A DNA stretch of 64,000 nt, from assembly GCF_030409795.1 (NCBI RefSeq), contig NZ_JAUFQN010000019.1:1426001-1490000 (forward strand), in the 5' to 3' direction. The translations under genes and the position numbers were made by a program. Origin of the DNA: Flavobacterium paronense (GTDB taxonomy: Bacteria > Bacteroidota > Bacteroidia > Flavobacteriales > Flavobacteriaceae). This document shows positions 52,270 to 62,723 of the stretch, piece by piece. Under the pieces are notes generated by a model. That model searched no databases, had not been told where the DNA came from, and worked only from the letters and a program-made list of their open reading frames with translations. How positions within the stretch are numbered: the stretch's first letter is position 1; every line of letters starts with the position of its first letter.

Positions 52270-53942
52270 TAAGACAAACCTATAATTTTCCCATTATTAT
52301 CAATATCAATTCGCTCTGAATTCGGAACAGCCGGTAAACCAGGCATTCGCATAACATCACCAAGCAACGGAATAATAAATCGTGCACCACTTGCTATTTC
52401 GAATTCTCTTACGGTAACAGTGAAATGAGTTGGCCTACCAATTAACTTCTCATTATCCGAAAAACTGGCCGGAGTTTTTGCCATACAAATAGAAAATTCA
52501 TTAAATCCCAGCTCATTAATCATTTTCAATTGAGTTCTGGATTTTGTTGAAAATTCAACCGAATCAGCACCATATATTTCTGAAGCAATGGTTTTAATTT
52601 TTTGTTCAATAGAATCACTGTAATTATAAAGTGGTTTAAATTTATTTTGAGTGTTGTCAATTTCATCAAGCACTTTTTGGGCTAATTCAACAGAGCCAAT
52701 TCCACCATCAACAAAAGATGTATTTGTTACAGCATGAACTCCTTTAGTTAAACATAGTTTTTTAACCTCATTATACTCATCTTCTGTATCCTCTGGAAAT
52801 GAATTGATACAAACAACTGGATTTATTCCGAACTTTTGAATGTTCTCAATGTGTTTTTCCAAGTTGCAAAAACCCTTATTAATGGCCAAAACATTAGTTG
52901 TTTTTAATTCATTTTCACCTAAACCTGAATGGAGTTTTATAGCTCTTATAGTTGCTACAATCACCACTGCATTGGGTTTTAAATTGGATTGTCCACACTT
53001 GATGTGAAAAAATTTTTCAGCCCCTAAATCGGCACCAAACCCAGCTTCAGTCACCACAAAATCACTGAGAGAAAGTCCGGTTTTAGTGGCAATAATCGAA
53101 TTGGTTCCTTGTGCGATACTGGCAAAAGGTCCACCGTGAAGAATCGCAGGATTCCCTTCTAATGTCTGCACTAAATTGGGTTTTATAGCCTCTTTAAGAA
53201 GCACTGCCATTGCTCCTACTACTTTTAAATCTCTTGCAAAAATTGCTTTACCATCAAATGTTTTTCCAATAAAAATATTTCCTAACCGAATTTTTAAATC
53301 TTCTAAGTCTTTGGATAAACATAAAATAGCCATTACTTCGGAAGCGGGCGTTATATTAAAACCATCTTCCCGCATTGTCCCGTTTGCTTTTCCACCAACA
53401 CCAATAATAATTTGACGTAATGCTCTGTCATTCATATCCATTACACGTTTCCACGCAATAGATTTTGGATCTAAATTAAGAGAATGTTTAGGGTTTTGAA
53501 GATTATTATCTATAATAGCAGAAAGTAAATTATTGGCTTTTTCAATAGCTGAGAAATCCCCAGTAAAATGTAAATTAATATCTTCCATAGGAATTACTTG
53601 AGAATAGCCTCCTCCAGTTGCACCCCCTTTTAATCCAAATACTGGCCCAAGTGATGGTTCGCGTAAAACTGCAATTGCTTTCTTTCCTATACTATTCAGT
53701 CCATCTACCAAACCGATTGTCATAGTCGTTTTTCCTTCACCAAACTTGGTTGGAGACATCGCAGTAACCAAAATTAATTTACCTTGTGGATTCTCATTTT
53801 GAAGATGAAACGGAAGTTTAGCTTTGTATTTTCCGTAATACTCCAAATCGTCATTAGACACACCAATTTTAGCTGCAATATCTTTAATATGAACTAAAGT
53901 AGCGTTTTGAGCAATCTCTATATCTGTTGGAAAATTTGACAT
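52269..53942 (-). CDS. fhs: formate--tetrahydrofolate ligase
   Basis: ATP-dependent formation of 10-formyl-THF from formate and THF. From the ATG at 53942 the protein has 557 residues, the usual Fhs length. The nucleotide-binding loop SPTKFGEGKTTMTIGL (about 59-74) and VLREPSLGPVFGLKGGATGG (about 86-105) are intact. It opposes PurU (18009) in the one-carbon cycle. The start at 53981 adds 13 residues without support. Confidence 0.95.
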   Translation of the reverse strand: MSNFPTDIEIAQNATLVHIKDIAAKIGVSNDDLEYYGKYKAKLPFHLQNENPQGKLILVTAMSPTKFGEGKTTMTIGLVDGLNSIGKKAIAVLREPSLGPVFGLKGGATGGGYSQVIPMEDINLHFTGDFSAIEKANNLLSAIIDNNLQNPKHSLNLDPKSIAWKRVMDMNDRALRQIIIGVGGKANGTMREDGFNITPASEVMAILCLSKDLEDLKIRLGNIFIGKTFDGKAIFARDLKVVGAMAVLLKEAIKPNLVQTLEGNPAILHGGPFASIAQGTNSIIATKTGLSLSDFVVTEAGFGADLGAEKFFHIKCGQSNLKPNAVVIVATIRAIKLHSGLGENELKTTNVLAINKGFCNLEKHIENIQKFGINPVVCINSFPEDTEDEYNEVKKLCLTKGVHAVTNTSFVDGGIGSVELAQKVLDEIDNTQNKFKPLYNYSDSIEQKIKTIASEIYGADSVEFSTKSRTQLKMINELGFNEFSICMAKTPASFSDNEKLIGRPTHFTVTVREFEIASGARFIIPLLGDVMRMPGLPAVPNSERIDIDNNGKIIGLS

Positions 53943-54046
53943 TATTACATTTTTATTTAGAAGTAAAATCAGTTTAACCAAACCCCGTAAACAGAATAAA
54001 TATCAAATGAAAATCTACAATACTCATTAAGTTTATCAAAAGTTAT

Positions 54047-56755
54047 TTATTCCAACGACAACGTTATCTGCCCATCATCATCCGTTTCCGTTTGGATATC
54101 TTCTGAAACATCTGTTTCTTCCGTTACTTCCATTTCTTCGGCTGGTTCCGGTTCAGGTTCTTGGTATGGTAAAGGGTCTAACAAATTCACTTGCTTCAAT
54201 TTATCTGAAGTCAGTTGGTTCCCTAATGCTTTTATTCCTTTTACCGCGATGAATTCTTCGAGGTTTATTGTCTGATTGTCTTTCTGCACGCCTTTTACTT
54301 TGGCATAAATAATTTCAGCTATCGGACGCCAATCAGTCGATACAATTTCTAATTGTGACTTTTCGTGTTCGGTTATAAAGATTTCTTCTTTGTTTTCGTT
54401 TTCGACTAAGAAACGCTTGATAAAATAACGTTCTTTTTCTCCGTCATAATAAATGGCTGAAATCGGTTTATTTGGATTCCATTTTTCCATCACGACTATA
54501 TCTTCATCAAAATGCGTAGTCAGTTCCGGAATAATAGTTTTAAGTTTCCCTGATTGATTGATAAGCAGCAATCTATCATTTGGTCTGAATTCGCCAAGCA
54601 ACTCGCCTCTTCCATCCACATTTAACCTTTGTACTGTATCATCAAACCACACTTTTCTGGGACGTAAGGTTGAGATTCCTTTTTCCTTTAACTCGATTTT
54701 CTTGATTGGATATTTGGTTACCGTATTTCCGCGTGATGCCCTTCCTTTAATAGCAATATCAGAGAAATCCAAATCCCATTTTAGTTTCTTGATGCTTCCT
54801 ACTTGTCGCAACAAAACGGTAATAACTTCCGCTTCTCCATTTGGGTTAGCCGAGAAATACAAGACTTGCGAACCTGATTTTTCCTGAGTTAAATCGTAAA
54901 ACTTATCACGGGTAACTCCGGAAACGTTGAACCGTTTTATAAAGGTGGAGCCATTTTTACCATCGCGATACATCATATTGTAAATGGTACGCTTATCATT
55001 TTTATCGAAAACTGCGATGTGAATGATATCTTTCCCAACAAACTTCTTGTCGTCAACTTTGGCAATCATCATTTTTCCATCACGCAAGAATACAATCACA
55101 TCATCAATATCAGAACAATCAGCTACGTATTCATCTTTCTTTAATCCCGTTCCAAAAAAACCTTCTTCTTTGTTTACGTAAAGTTTTGTATTTCTTAAAA
55201 CCACTTTGGTAGCTTCGATAGTATCAAAACTTCTAAGCTCTGTTTGACGTTCGCGTCCTTTTCCGTATTTGTCTTTTAGTTTTTGGAAAAAGTCAATAGC
55301 AAAGTCGATGATATTATTCAAATGATGCTTCACTTCTTCCATTTCGGCTTCCAATTTAGAAATAGCATCATCCGCTTTATCCGAGTCAAAACGCGTGATA
55401 CGTATCATCGGAATCTGCGTCAGCTTTTGTAAATCGTCATCATTGATTTCGCGCACAAACGATTTAAGAAATGGTTTAAATCGGTCATACATATAAACAT
55501 AAAGCGTTTCTCTGTCAGAATACAATTTGAAATCGATATACATTTCTTCCCGAATGAAAATCTTTTCGAGCGTAGAAAAATGCCATTTGTTTTCGAGTTC
55601 ATCCAAATGAATTTCTAATTCACGTTTCAGCAAATCAACTGTTCTGTTGGTTGAAATTTTCAACATATCGGAAACGCCGATAAACAAAGGTTTATGATTT
55701 TCAATAACACAACCTAAAGGCGCCACTGAAGTTTCACAAGCGGTAAACGCATAAAGCGCATCAATGGTTTTATCAGGAGAAACGCCAGGCGGAAGATGGA
55801 TTAGAATCTCCACTTCGGCAGCCGTATTATCTTCTATTTTTTTTACTTTTATTTTTCCTTTTTCATTTGCTTTCAAAATACTGTCAATCAAAGTTGACGT
55901 ATTGGTAGAAAACGGAATTTGGGTAATTACCAATGTCTGTTTGTCTAACTGACCAATCTTCGCACGAACACGAACACGTCCTCCACGTAATCCATCGTTG
56001 TAATTCGATACATCTGCAATTCCAGCCGTTGGAAAATCAGGAAACAGCGTAAAAGGTTTATTCTTTAAGACTTTAATCGAACAATCGATGAGTTCGTTGA
56101 AATTGTGTGGTAACACTTTCGTGGATAAACCAACCGCAATTCCCTCTGCTCCTTGTGCCAATAACAATGGAAACTTAACGGGAAGATTTATGGGTTCAGC
56201 CCGTCTACCGTCATAAGACATTCCCCATTGGGTAATTTTTGGAGAAAATAAAATATCGTGACCCAACTTGGAAATTCTAGCTTCAATATAACGCGAAGCC
56301 GCAGCGCTATCGCCGGTGAGGATATTTCCCCAGTTTCCCTGCATATCGATAATCAAATCCTTTTGACCAATTTGAACCATCGCATCACCAATACTGGCAT
56401 CACCGTGTGGATGATATTGCATGGTGTGCCCAACAATGTTCGCTACCTTATTGTAACGCCCATCATCCAATTCTTTCATTGAGTGCATGATACGACGCTG
56501 CACTGGTTTGAAACCGTCTTCAATAGCAGGAACAGCACGCTCTAAAATTACATAGGAAGCGTAATCCAGAAACCAATCCTTGTACATTCCGGTAACTTTG
56601 GTAATGGTATCTTCTGAATTCACTTCTTCTTGGTCGTAAAAATGATCTCCCGAGGATTTGAGGTCTTCAAAACCTTCTTCGGAAGTTTCTCCTGACGGTT
56701 CGTTGTTCTCGTTCTCGTCTTTGTTTGGGATTATATCGTCTTCTTCGTTGTTCAT
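54047..56755 (-). CDS. parC: DNA topoisomerase IV subunit A
   Basis: DNA-cleaving subunit of the type IIA topoisomerase that unlinks daughter chromosomes. The 902 residues begin with an acidic tail of about 50 residues. The breakage-reunion domain holds VQRRIMHSMKE and HGDASIGDAM, with the active tyrosine in AAASRYIEAR (Y156). A coiled-coil and beta-pinwheel C-terminal domain (about 540-860) lacks a clear GyrA box, pointing to ParC rather than GyrA. The C-terminus is again acidic. parE is upstream, separated by the DGQHR-HEPN gene; parC starts 10 bases after it. Confidence 0.94.
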   Translation of the reverse strand: MNNEEDDIIPNKDENENNEPSGETSEEGFEDLKSSGDHFYDQEEVNSEDTITKVTGMYKDWFLDYASYVILERAVPAIEDGFKPVQRRIMHSMKELDDGRYNKVANIVGHTMQYHPHGDASIGDAMVQIGQKDLIIDMQGNWGNILTGDSAAASRYIEARISKLGHDILFSPKITQWGMSYDGRRAEPINLPVKFPLLLAQGAEGIAVGLSTKVLPHNFNELIDCSIKVLKNKPFTLFPDFPTAGIADVSNYNDGLRGGRVRVRAKIGQLDKQTLVITQIPFSTNTSTLIDSILKANEKGKIKVKKIEDNTAAEVEILIHLPPGVSPDKTIDALYAFTACETSVAPLGCVIENHKPLFIGVSDMLKISTNRTVDLLKRELEIHLDELENKWHFSTLEKIFIREEMYIDFKLYSDRETLYVYMYDRFKPFLKSFVREINDDDLQKLTQIPMIRITRFDSDKADDAISKLEAEMEEVKHHLNNIIDFAIDFFQKLKDKYGKGRERQTELRSFDTIEATKVVLRNTKLYVNKEEGFFGTGLKKDEYVADCSDIDDVIVFLRDGKMMIAKVDDKKFVGKDIIHIAVFDKNDKRTIYNMMYRDGKNGSTFIKRFNVSGVTRDKFYDLTQEKSGSQVLYFSANPNGEAEVITVLLRQVGSIKKLKWDLDFSDIAIKGRASRGNTVTKYPIKKIELKEKGISTLRPRKVWFDDTVQRLNVDGRGELLGEFRPNDRLLLINQSGKLKTIIPELTTHFDEDIVVMEKWNPNKPISAIYYDGEKERYFIKRFLVENENKEEIFITEHEKSQLEIVSTDWRPIAEIIYAKVKGVQKDNQTINLEEFIAVKGIKALGNQLTSDKLKQVNLLDPLPYQEPEPEPAEEMEVTEETDVSEDIQTETDDDGQITLSLE

Positions 56756-56765
56756 TTAATTAATT

Positions 56766-59129
56766 TTAATCTTCTTCTTCATATGATTCGTCAATAAAAA
56801 CACTCTCTTTTTCGGCTTGTTGTGTAATATTTGGCATTAGCCAAGTATTCAGTTGCTCCAAAAATTTATATTCACTTTCAGTGACAGCAGCTCTTTCAGG
56901 ATGGCTTACTTTAGTTCTTATATCATTCAATTTTGAAAACCAATGTGTTGCTTTTTCTTTTTGACTAGAACCATATGTCGTTCCTTGATAAACTTCTTTA
57001 TTTGGGTCTGAAAATGCATCTTTAAAAATTGGCCAATTTGAAGTTATAATTTTTAGATAATCTAGTAAATAGACAAAATGCCAATGTGGCTCATTATTCC
57101 CTCTTTCAATTGCTTCGGCTGCTGATCTTTTTTGCGTCTCTTTTGGGACTCCATCATACCACCATCTCTCACCAAATTGATTTTTCAATTCATCAAATAA
57201 ATAATCTCTGATAGATAACTGAATATTATCTACAAAAACTTTAGATTCTTGATTATATATACCAGAATTGTCTCTTATCCAATCTTTTAATCCAGCGGGA
57301 TCAAAATTACTAAATCTTAAATTGATAGTTTTTTGAAATTCTCTAACAACATTCTCACGACCCACACCACCAGTTCCTGCATTTCTAAAATCTCTAGCTT
57401 TCTGACCAGATATAGTTTTGACTAAATCAGTTATTGGTGTTATGTATTTAATTGTTAGTTGTGCCAATTCTTGACTTGATGTTAATTGTGCTTCAAGTTC
57501 TTCATTTTGTATAAGATGGGCTAATATAGAATCACATATTCTTATAATAGCCATTATTCCGACATTCATTGAAATGAATCCACCTTCATTACTGCCTCTT
57601 TGCCAATTATCTATTGTTTCTGTCTTAACATAATCAAGAACAATAGTAAAATATTCATATGCTTTGGTTAACATTAGAGAATAATCATCAACCCATAAAG
57701 GTCCAGTACTAATTAATTTGTTTTTATTAACTCTAGCAAAAAAATTAGACTTATTAAAACCATAAGAAATTATATAGTCTAAAGTTATGCACGCCAAATC
57801 GCTTTTTTTATTTTCACCAACTATAACCCTTCTGTAAAGAGGACTTTCATCTCTTTCTCCTAATCTCTGTAATAATTTCGATTGAACAGCAAAAAGTGCT
57901 TCATTATAGATTGATGAGCCCCATTTCAAATCTGCCATTATTGTCGTCAGAAGATTTTTTGAAACACTTCTTTGTTTGTGATTAATATCAACAAACATTT
58001 TTACCTGTTCATCAATCGGTAAATTTTCAAAAGCTACAACAGGTATACTATTTTTAAACTTCCATTCTGTATTTGAATAACCATATAATCTGTGTTGACC
58101 ATCAATTATAAAAGCAGATTGATAACATTTTGGCAAATGAAGAATACATAAGTCAGAAATTGTACTATCGTGAATCCCTTTTACATTATCAAAATAAAGT
58201 GGATTTTCTTTTGGTGTAACAACATTTATAATAATTGAGTTAGGAAAATACCCTTCATTATTTAAAAAATGCTCAATTTCTTTAAGCCTTGTTTTAGAAA
58301 CCATTCTCTGATATGCTCCATCAGATTCTTCAGTAGTAACGGTATTATGAAGAATATATGAAATTTTAAGAAGTGTATCCGGTTCTAATGAAAAAGAAAA
58401 AAAAGTATGCTTACCCATTTTTCCTTTTATAGCAGGAACTTTATTTTTTAATTCTGGAATTTCTTGATTCTTAAACAATCTTCCTAACAATTGGTATTTT
58501 GCTGCCTGACCAAGATAAGATGTTAGTTGTTCATAATAACTTATATCATCTTGATTAAAATGCTCAATTTGAAGATCTATAAGTCTTTTACGATCATTAT
58601 CATTAATTATGATATTGTGAGTTGCTAATATGAATTTTACCTTACGATTGTTTCCAAAAAACTCTTTCAGAAAAGATAAACTACCTCGTTTAATAGTTTC
58701 AAAATCATTAATTATAGTCTGCAATGATTTTTTTTGCATTTCCATTGAACTTTTACATTCAACAACCAAAATAGTTTCGGAATCAGCAGCAAAAACATCT
58801 ATTTGTCTACCAGGAATAGTATTGTCTTTTAAATATGGGAGTTTTAAGTTAGAATCAGCATTCAATGTTTCAAAACCCATTCTTGCAAGAATTGACCAAA
58901 CTTTATCTTCAAATAAAACATCATGAGACTTTATTTTCTTTATTCTTGATGTTGTTTTATTGTCTTTTACTAATTCCCAACCTTCACCGAAATACTTTTG
59001 CTTTAATTCCTGCTCAATTGTTCTTTCAATATAATCTTTATTTTTTCTTGATAATGTAGTCTTCAATTCATTATCATCAACTAATGAATTACTAAACTGT
59101 TCAAAGATATTATCATAATTCTTACTCAT
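56766..59129 (-). CDS. PD-(D/E)XK-like / DGQHR / Swt1-HEPN three-domain protein, candidate defence gene
   Basis: A 787-residue protein. Residues about 65-175 have a nuclease-like GRQIDVFAADSETILVVECK (D111, E124, K126), the D...ExK layout of PD-(D/E)XK enzymes. Residues about 225-460 are a DGQHR domain, with FIIDGQHRLYGY (D343-R347) and FVDINHKQRSVSKNLL (379-394), as in DndB-like proteins. Residues about 636-765 match a Swt1-like HEPN domain: GERWWYDGVPKETQ, YLLDYLKIITSNWPIF, and R738-x4-H743 in IRTKVSHPE, the RNase-type HEPN motif. It lies 26 bases after parE and 10 before parC, same strand. No dnd genes are nearby. An anti-phage or nucleic-acid-sensing role is inferred from domains only. 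Confidence 0.82.
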   Translation of the reverse strand: MSKNYDNIFEQFSNSLVDDNELKTTLSRKNKDYIERTIEQELKQKYFGEGWELVKDNKTTSRIKKIKSHDVLFEDKVWSILARMGFETLNADSNLKLPYLKDNTIPGRQIDVFAADSETILVVECKSSMEMQKKSLQTIINDFETIKRGSLSFLKEFFGNNRKVKFILATHNIIINDNDRKRLIDLQIEHFNQDDISYYEQLTSYLGQAAKYQLLGRLFKNQEIPELKNKVPAIKGKMGKHTFFSFSLEPDTLLKISYILHNTVTTEESDGAYQRMVSKTRLKEIEHFLNNEGYFPNSIIINVVTPKENPLYFDNVKGIHDSTISDLCILHLPKCYQSAFIIDGQHRLYGYSNTEWKFKNSIPVVAFENLPIDEQVKMFVDINHKQRSVSKNLLTTIMADLKWGSSIYNEALFAVQSKLLQRLGERDESPLYRRVIVGENKKSDLACITLDYIISYGFNKSNFFARVNKNKLISTGPLWVDDYSLMLTKAYEYFTIVLDYVKTETIDNWQRGSNEGGFISMNVGIMAIIRICDSILAHLIQNEELEAQLTSSQELAQLTIKYITPITDLVKTISGQKARDFRNAGTGGVGRENVVREFQKTINLRFSNFDPAGLKDWIRDNSGIYNQESKVFVDNIQLSIRDYLFDELKNQFGERWWYDGVPKETQKRSAAEAIERGNNEPHWHFVYLLDYLKIITSNWPIFKDAFSDPNKEVYQGTTYGSSQKEKATHWFSKLNDIRTKVSHPERAAVTESEYKFLEQLNTWLMPNITQQAEKESVFIDESYEEED

Positions 59130-59155
59130 TTTTAGATTTTTAAACTTTAAACAAT

Positions 59156-61012
59156 TTAATTTTTCTCTACCACATCCAATTCCACTTTCAAATTATTGAT
59201 AATGAAAATCTGTCTATCCGGTGTGTTTTTACCCATGTAGAATTCCAGTAAAGTTTCTATTGATGTAGCTTTATCTAACATTACAGGATCTAATCGGATG
59301 CTTTCGCCAATGAAATGTTTGAACTCATCCGGTGAAATTTCTCCTAATCCTTTGAATCGTGTGATTTCAGGTTTTGGCTTTAGTTTTTCGATGGCATCAA
59401 CACGTTCCTGGTCGGAATAGCAATAGATGGTTTCTTTTTTATTTCGCACACGGAATAATGGCGTTTGTAAAATGTATAAATGTCCGTCTTTAATCAACTC
59501 AGGGAAAAACTGCAGGAAGAACGTTATCAATAATAAGCGAATGTGCATACCATCGACATCGGCATCAGTAGCGATTACGATATTGTTGTAACGCAAATCG
59601 CCCAAGTCTTCTTCAATATCCAAAGCAGCTTGTAACAAATTGAATTCTTCGTTTTCGTATACAATTTTCTTAGACATTCCGTAGGAGTTCAAAGGCTTTC
59701 CACGCAAACTAAAAACCGCTTGTGTATTTACATCCCGACTTTTAGTAATTGAACCTGAAGCTGAATCTCCCTCGGTAATAAACAAGGTACTTTCTAAACT
59801 TCGTGGGTTTTTAGCATCGGTTAAATGCACACGGCAATCACGTAATTTCTTATTATGTAAGCTCGATTTCTTAGCTCTGTCTTTGGCTAACTTTCTAATT
59901 CCGGAAAGCTCTTTACGTTCACGTTCTGCCTGTAAAATCTTGCGTAAAAGCAAATCAGCAACTTCAGGGTTTTTATGCAAGAAGTTATCGAGTTTTGTTT
60001 TGATAAAATCATTAACAAAAGTTCTAACTGATGGACCTTTCGGACCTATATCTGTAGAACCTAATTTGGTTTTGGTTTGTGATTCGAAAACGGGTTCTTC
60101 TACTTTCACAGCAACAGCAGAAACGATTGATTTACGAATGTCAGAAGCTTCAAATGGCTTGTTGTAAAACTCTTTAATGGTTTTTACAATTGCCTCACGG
60201 AAAGCACCTAAATGCGTTCCACCCTGAGTGGTATTTTGTCCGTTTACAAATGAATGGTATTCTTCTGAATATTGTGATTTACTGTGTGTCAGAGCAATTT
60301 CGATATCATCGCCTTCGAGATGAATAACCGGATATTGCATGTCATCTTCCGTAATGGTTTCTTCCAGTAAATCTTTTAATCCAAATTCAGAAAGATATTT
60401 TTCACCGTTGTAATAAATCGTTAAGCCACGATTTAAATAACAGTAATTTTTGAGCATTTTTATTATATACTCATTACGGTATTTGTAATTTTTGAAAATG
60501 GTTTCATCAGCGATAAAAGAAACTTTGGTTCCTCTTCGTTTTGTAGATTCAACAACCTCTTCTTCAATGGTTAGATTACCGGCACAGAACTCAGCCGCTT
60601 TTTGTTGATTATCACGAACCGATTCTACGCGAAAATAATTGGATAACGCATTTACGGCTTTAGTTCCGACTCCGTTCAAACCTACTGATTTCTTGAAGGC
60701 TTTGGAATCATATTTTCCACCGGTATTCATTTTGGAAACTACATCCACCACTTTTCCTAATGGAATGCCACGACCATAATCGCGAACAGATACCATTTTG
60801 TCTTTTATGGTTACTTCAATTACTTTTCCGGCTCCCATAACAAACTCATCGATACAGTTATCAATAGTTTCTTTGAGGAGGATGTAAATTCCATCATCGG
60901 GCGAAGAACCGTCACCGAGTTTCCCGATGTACATTCCGGGACGCATACGGATGTGTTCCTTCCAGTCTAACGAACGGATATTATCTTCGGTATATTGATT
61001 TTGCTCTTGCAT
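59156..61012 (-). CDS. parE: DNA topoisomerase IV subunit B
   Basis: ATPase subunit of topoisomerase IV. The 618-residue protein has the GHKL motifs [17 protein letters not shown] (about 46-62), DYGRGIPLG (about 78-86) and [15 protein letters not shown] (about 109-123). The TOPRIM domain has [11 protein letters not shown] and [16 protein letters not shown], with the metal-binding Glu and Asp-x-Asp. Length fits ParE without the large GyrB insertion. Normally parE and parC are adjacent; here the DGQHR-HEPN gene separates them. Confidence 0.94.
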   Translation of the reverse strand: MQEQNQYTEDNIRSLDWKEHIRMRPGMYIGKLGDGSSPDDGIYILLKETIDNCIDEFVMGAGKVIEVTIKDKMVSVRDYGRGIPLGKVVDVVSKMNTGGKYDSKAFKKSVGLNGVGTKAVNALSNYFRVESVRDNQQKAAEFCAGNLTIEEEVVESTKRRGTKVSFIADETIFKNYKYRNEYIIKMLKNYCYLNRGLTIYYNGEKYLSEFGLKDLLEETITEDDMQYPVIHLEGDDIEIALTHSKSQYSEEYHSFVNGQNTTQGGTHLGAFREAIVKTIKEFYNKPFEASDIRKSIVSAVAVKVEEPVFESQTKTKLGSTDIGPKGPSVRTFVNDFIKTKLDNFLHKNPEVADLLLRKILQAERERKELSGIRKLAKDRAKKSSLHNKKLRDCRVHLTDAKNPRSLESTLFITEGDSASGSITKSRDVNTQAVFSLRGKPLNSYGMSKKIVYENEEFNLLQAALDIEEDLGDLRYNNIVIATDADVDGMHIRLLLITFFLQFFPELIKDGHLYILQTPLFRVRNKKETIYCYSDQERVDAIEKLKPKPEITRFKGLGEISPDEFKHFIGESIRLDPVMLDKATSIETLLEFYMGKNTPDRQIFIINNLKVELDVVEKN

Positions 61013-61118
61013 TGAGAATTATCGATTTTAACTTTATTCAATTCTGTCATCACTTAGTGCAACAACCTCGGGTCAGCTAATATAGTGGAATTAGGATGAT
61101 TTTTCCAATGACAATTAT

Positions 61119-61126
61119 CAAAGTTA
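61119..61126 (-). promoter_or_regulatory. possible -7 box for the topoisomerase operon
   Basis: TAACTTTG on the - strand, about 105 bases before parE, matches TANNTTTG; no -33 element is clear. Confidence 0.35.
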
Positions 61127-61192
61127 TTAAGAATGATATTAACGATGTAATAGTAAGAAATCAAACCATAAATTAAGGTAATAATTTACATA

Positions 61193-62719
61193 TTATTCGT
61201 CTTTACTCTTGTAGTGTTTTCTTAATTTAAGGTTTAACTCTTTAGGATTGAAAGGTTTAATAATGTATTCATTAATACCCAAAAGCATGGCTTTTTCTAG
61301 ATAGCCATAGGAAGCAGATGCTGTTAATGCTATGATTGGTATGGAAATATCTTTGAATCTAATATTTATTGTTGCTTCATAACCATCCATTATCGGCATG
61401 GCTAAATCCATTAAAACAATATCGTATTTTCCCGGCTCATATTTTTCAGTAGCGATTAAACCATTCAAAGCTACATCTACAGTAACATTCCATTGCGAGA
61501 GAATTTTTTCAGCTACTTTTACATTTATCAAATTGTCTTCAACTAAGAGCACACGTAATCCTTCGAGATTTTCTTCGATATAATCGTGGTATAAAATGTC
61601 ACTTTTTAAGTCGGAACTATTCGTAAAATAAGGCACATTTAAAACAAAGCTAAAATTAGAACCTTTACCAATTTCACTTTGTAGTTCAATATCGGAATCC
61701 AGTAATTGCAATAATTTTTTTGATATTACCAATCCCAAACCAGTTCCACCAAACTTACGTGTTGTTGTTTTTTCAGCCTGTTCAAATTTTTGAAAAATTT
61801 GTTGGAATTTATCCAACTCAATACCAATTCCATTATCGATAACCTGAATTTTAAATTTGGAGTTGTTTTGATTGGTTTCTAATTGATTAACTTTAATTTT
61901 AATGACACCATTATCAGTAAATTTAATAGCATTAGAAACAAGATTAGTTAAAATTTGTCCTATTCGCAAAGGATCACTAATTATATTTGGCGTAAAATTT
62001 TTATCAAATTCAATTTCAATTTTATTAGAATTCTCCGTAGCTTTAACTTGTAAAGATTTTCCAATTTGAGTTATCAATTCTTTTAAATCAAATGGAATGT
62101 TTTCTAACTCAATCTTACCCGCTTCAATTTTATTGAAATCGAGAATGTCGTTGATGAGCAAGTATAAATTTTGTGCAGAATGCTTTAATACTTCAATATT
62201 TTCTTGAAAACTCGATAAAGAGTTTTCCTTTTCCATGATGTATATCAGTCCAATAATTGCATTTAAAGGAGTTCGAATTTCATGACTCATTATGGAAAGA
62301 AAATCAGATTTTGCTTCATTTGCTTTTTCGGCATTAGATTTGGCTACAAACAACTGCTTCTGAAACTCTTTTTTAAAATCGATTTCTTTGTTTAAAATAT
62401 TTAATAATTCAATTAAATTATCTTCTTCTCCAAGCTTAACTTTTTTATCATTTAACTGATTTATGGCATAAATTAACTTACCATGAACTTCTTCTTTTTT
62501 GGCTAATTCACCTTTTAACCTTTGGTTTATTTGAAAGTATTCGACATCATTCAACCTAGATGATTGTTCAAATAATTCGGCATCACGCTCATAACTCAAA
62601 TAAGATAAATTAACAACATTAATAAACTTGCTCAATGCTTCGTTTTCAGCTATGAGATCATCTGACAGATATTTATTTATTTGCCGTTGAAGTTGTCTAT
62701 GAATGTTTTGATTCTCCAT
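61193..62719 (-). CDS. hybrid sensor histidine kinase / response regulator
   Basis: The 508 residues contain an N-terminal coiled-coil region (about 1-130) with no membrane segment. The HisKA domain has SHEIRTPLN (H146). The ATPase domain has NLVSNAIKFTDNG (N box, about 259-271), DNGIGI (G1) and GGTGLGL (G2). The receiver domain (about 388-508) has RVLLVEDNLIN, phospho-acceptor D438 (VLMDLAMP) and K488 (IIKPF). It is cytosolic. The FIST sensor gene lies 4 bases upstream, so FIST probably provides the input. Confidence 0.92.
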   Translation of the reverse strand: MENQNIHRQLQRQINKYLSDDLIAENEALSKFINVVNLSYLSYERDAELFEQSSRLNDVEYFQINQRLKGELAKKEEVHGKLIYAINQLNDKKVKLGEEDNLIELLNILNKEIDFKKEFQKQLFVAKSNAEKANEAKSDFLSIMSHEIRTPLNAIIGLIYIMEKENSLSSFQENIEVLKHSAQNLYLLINDILDFNKIEAGKIELENIPFDLKELITQIGKSLQVKATENSNKIEIEFDKNFTPNIISDPLRIGQILTNLVSNAIKFTDNGVIKIKVNQLETNQNNSKFKIQVIDNGIGIELDKFQQIFQKFEQAEKTTTRKFGGTGLGLVISKKLLQLLDSDIELQSEIGKGSNFSFVLNVPYFTNSSDLKSDILYHDYIEENLEGLRVLLVEDNLINVKVAEKILSQWNVTVDVALNGLIATEKYEPGKYDIVLMDLAMPIMDGYEATINIRFKDISIPIIALTASASYGYLEKAMLLGINEYIIKPFNPKELNLKLRKHYKSKDE

Positions 62720-62723
62720 TTAA

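Noticed and set aside
54047..56755. gyrA and gyrB assignment for the topoisomerase pair
   Set aside because: The A subunit lacks a clear GyrA box and the B subunit has ParE length, favouring topoisomerase IV.
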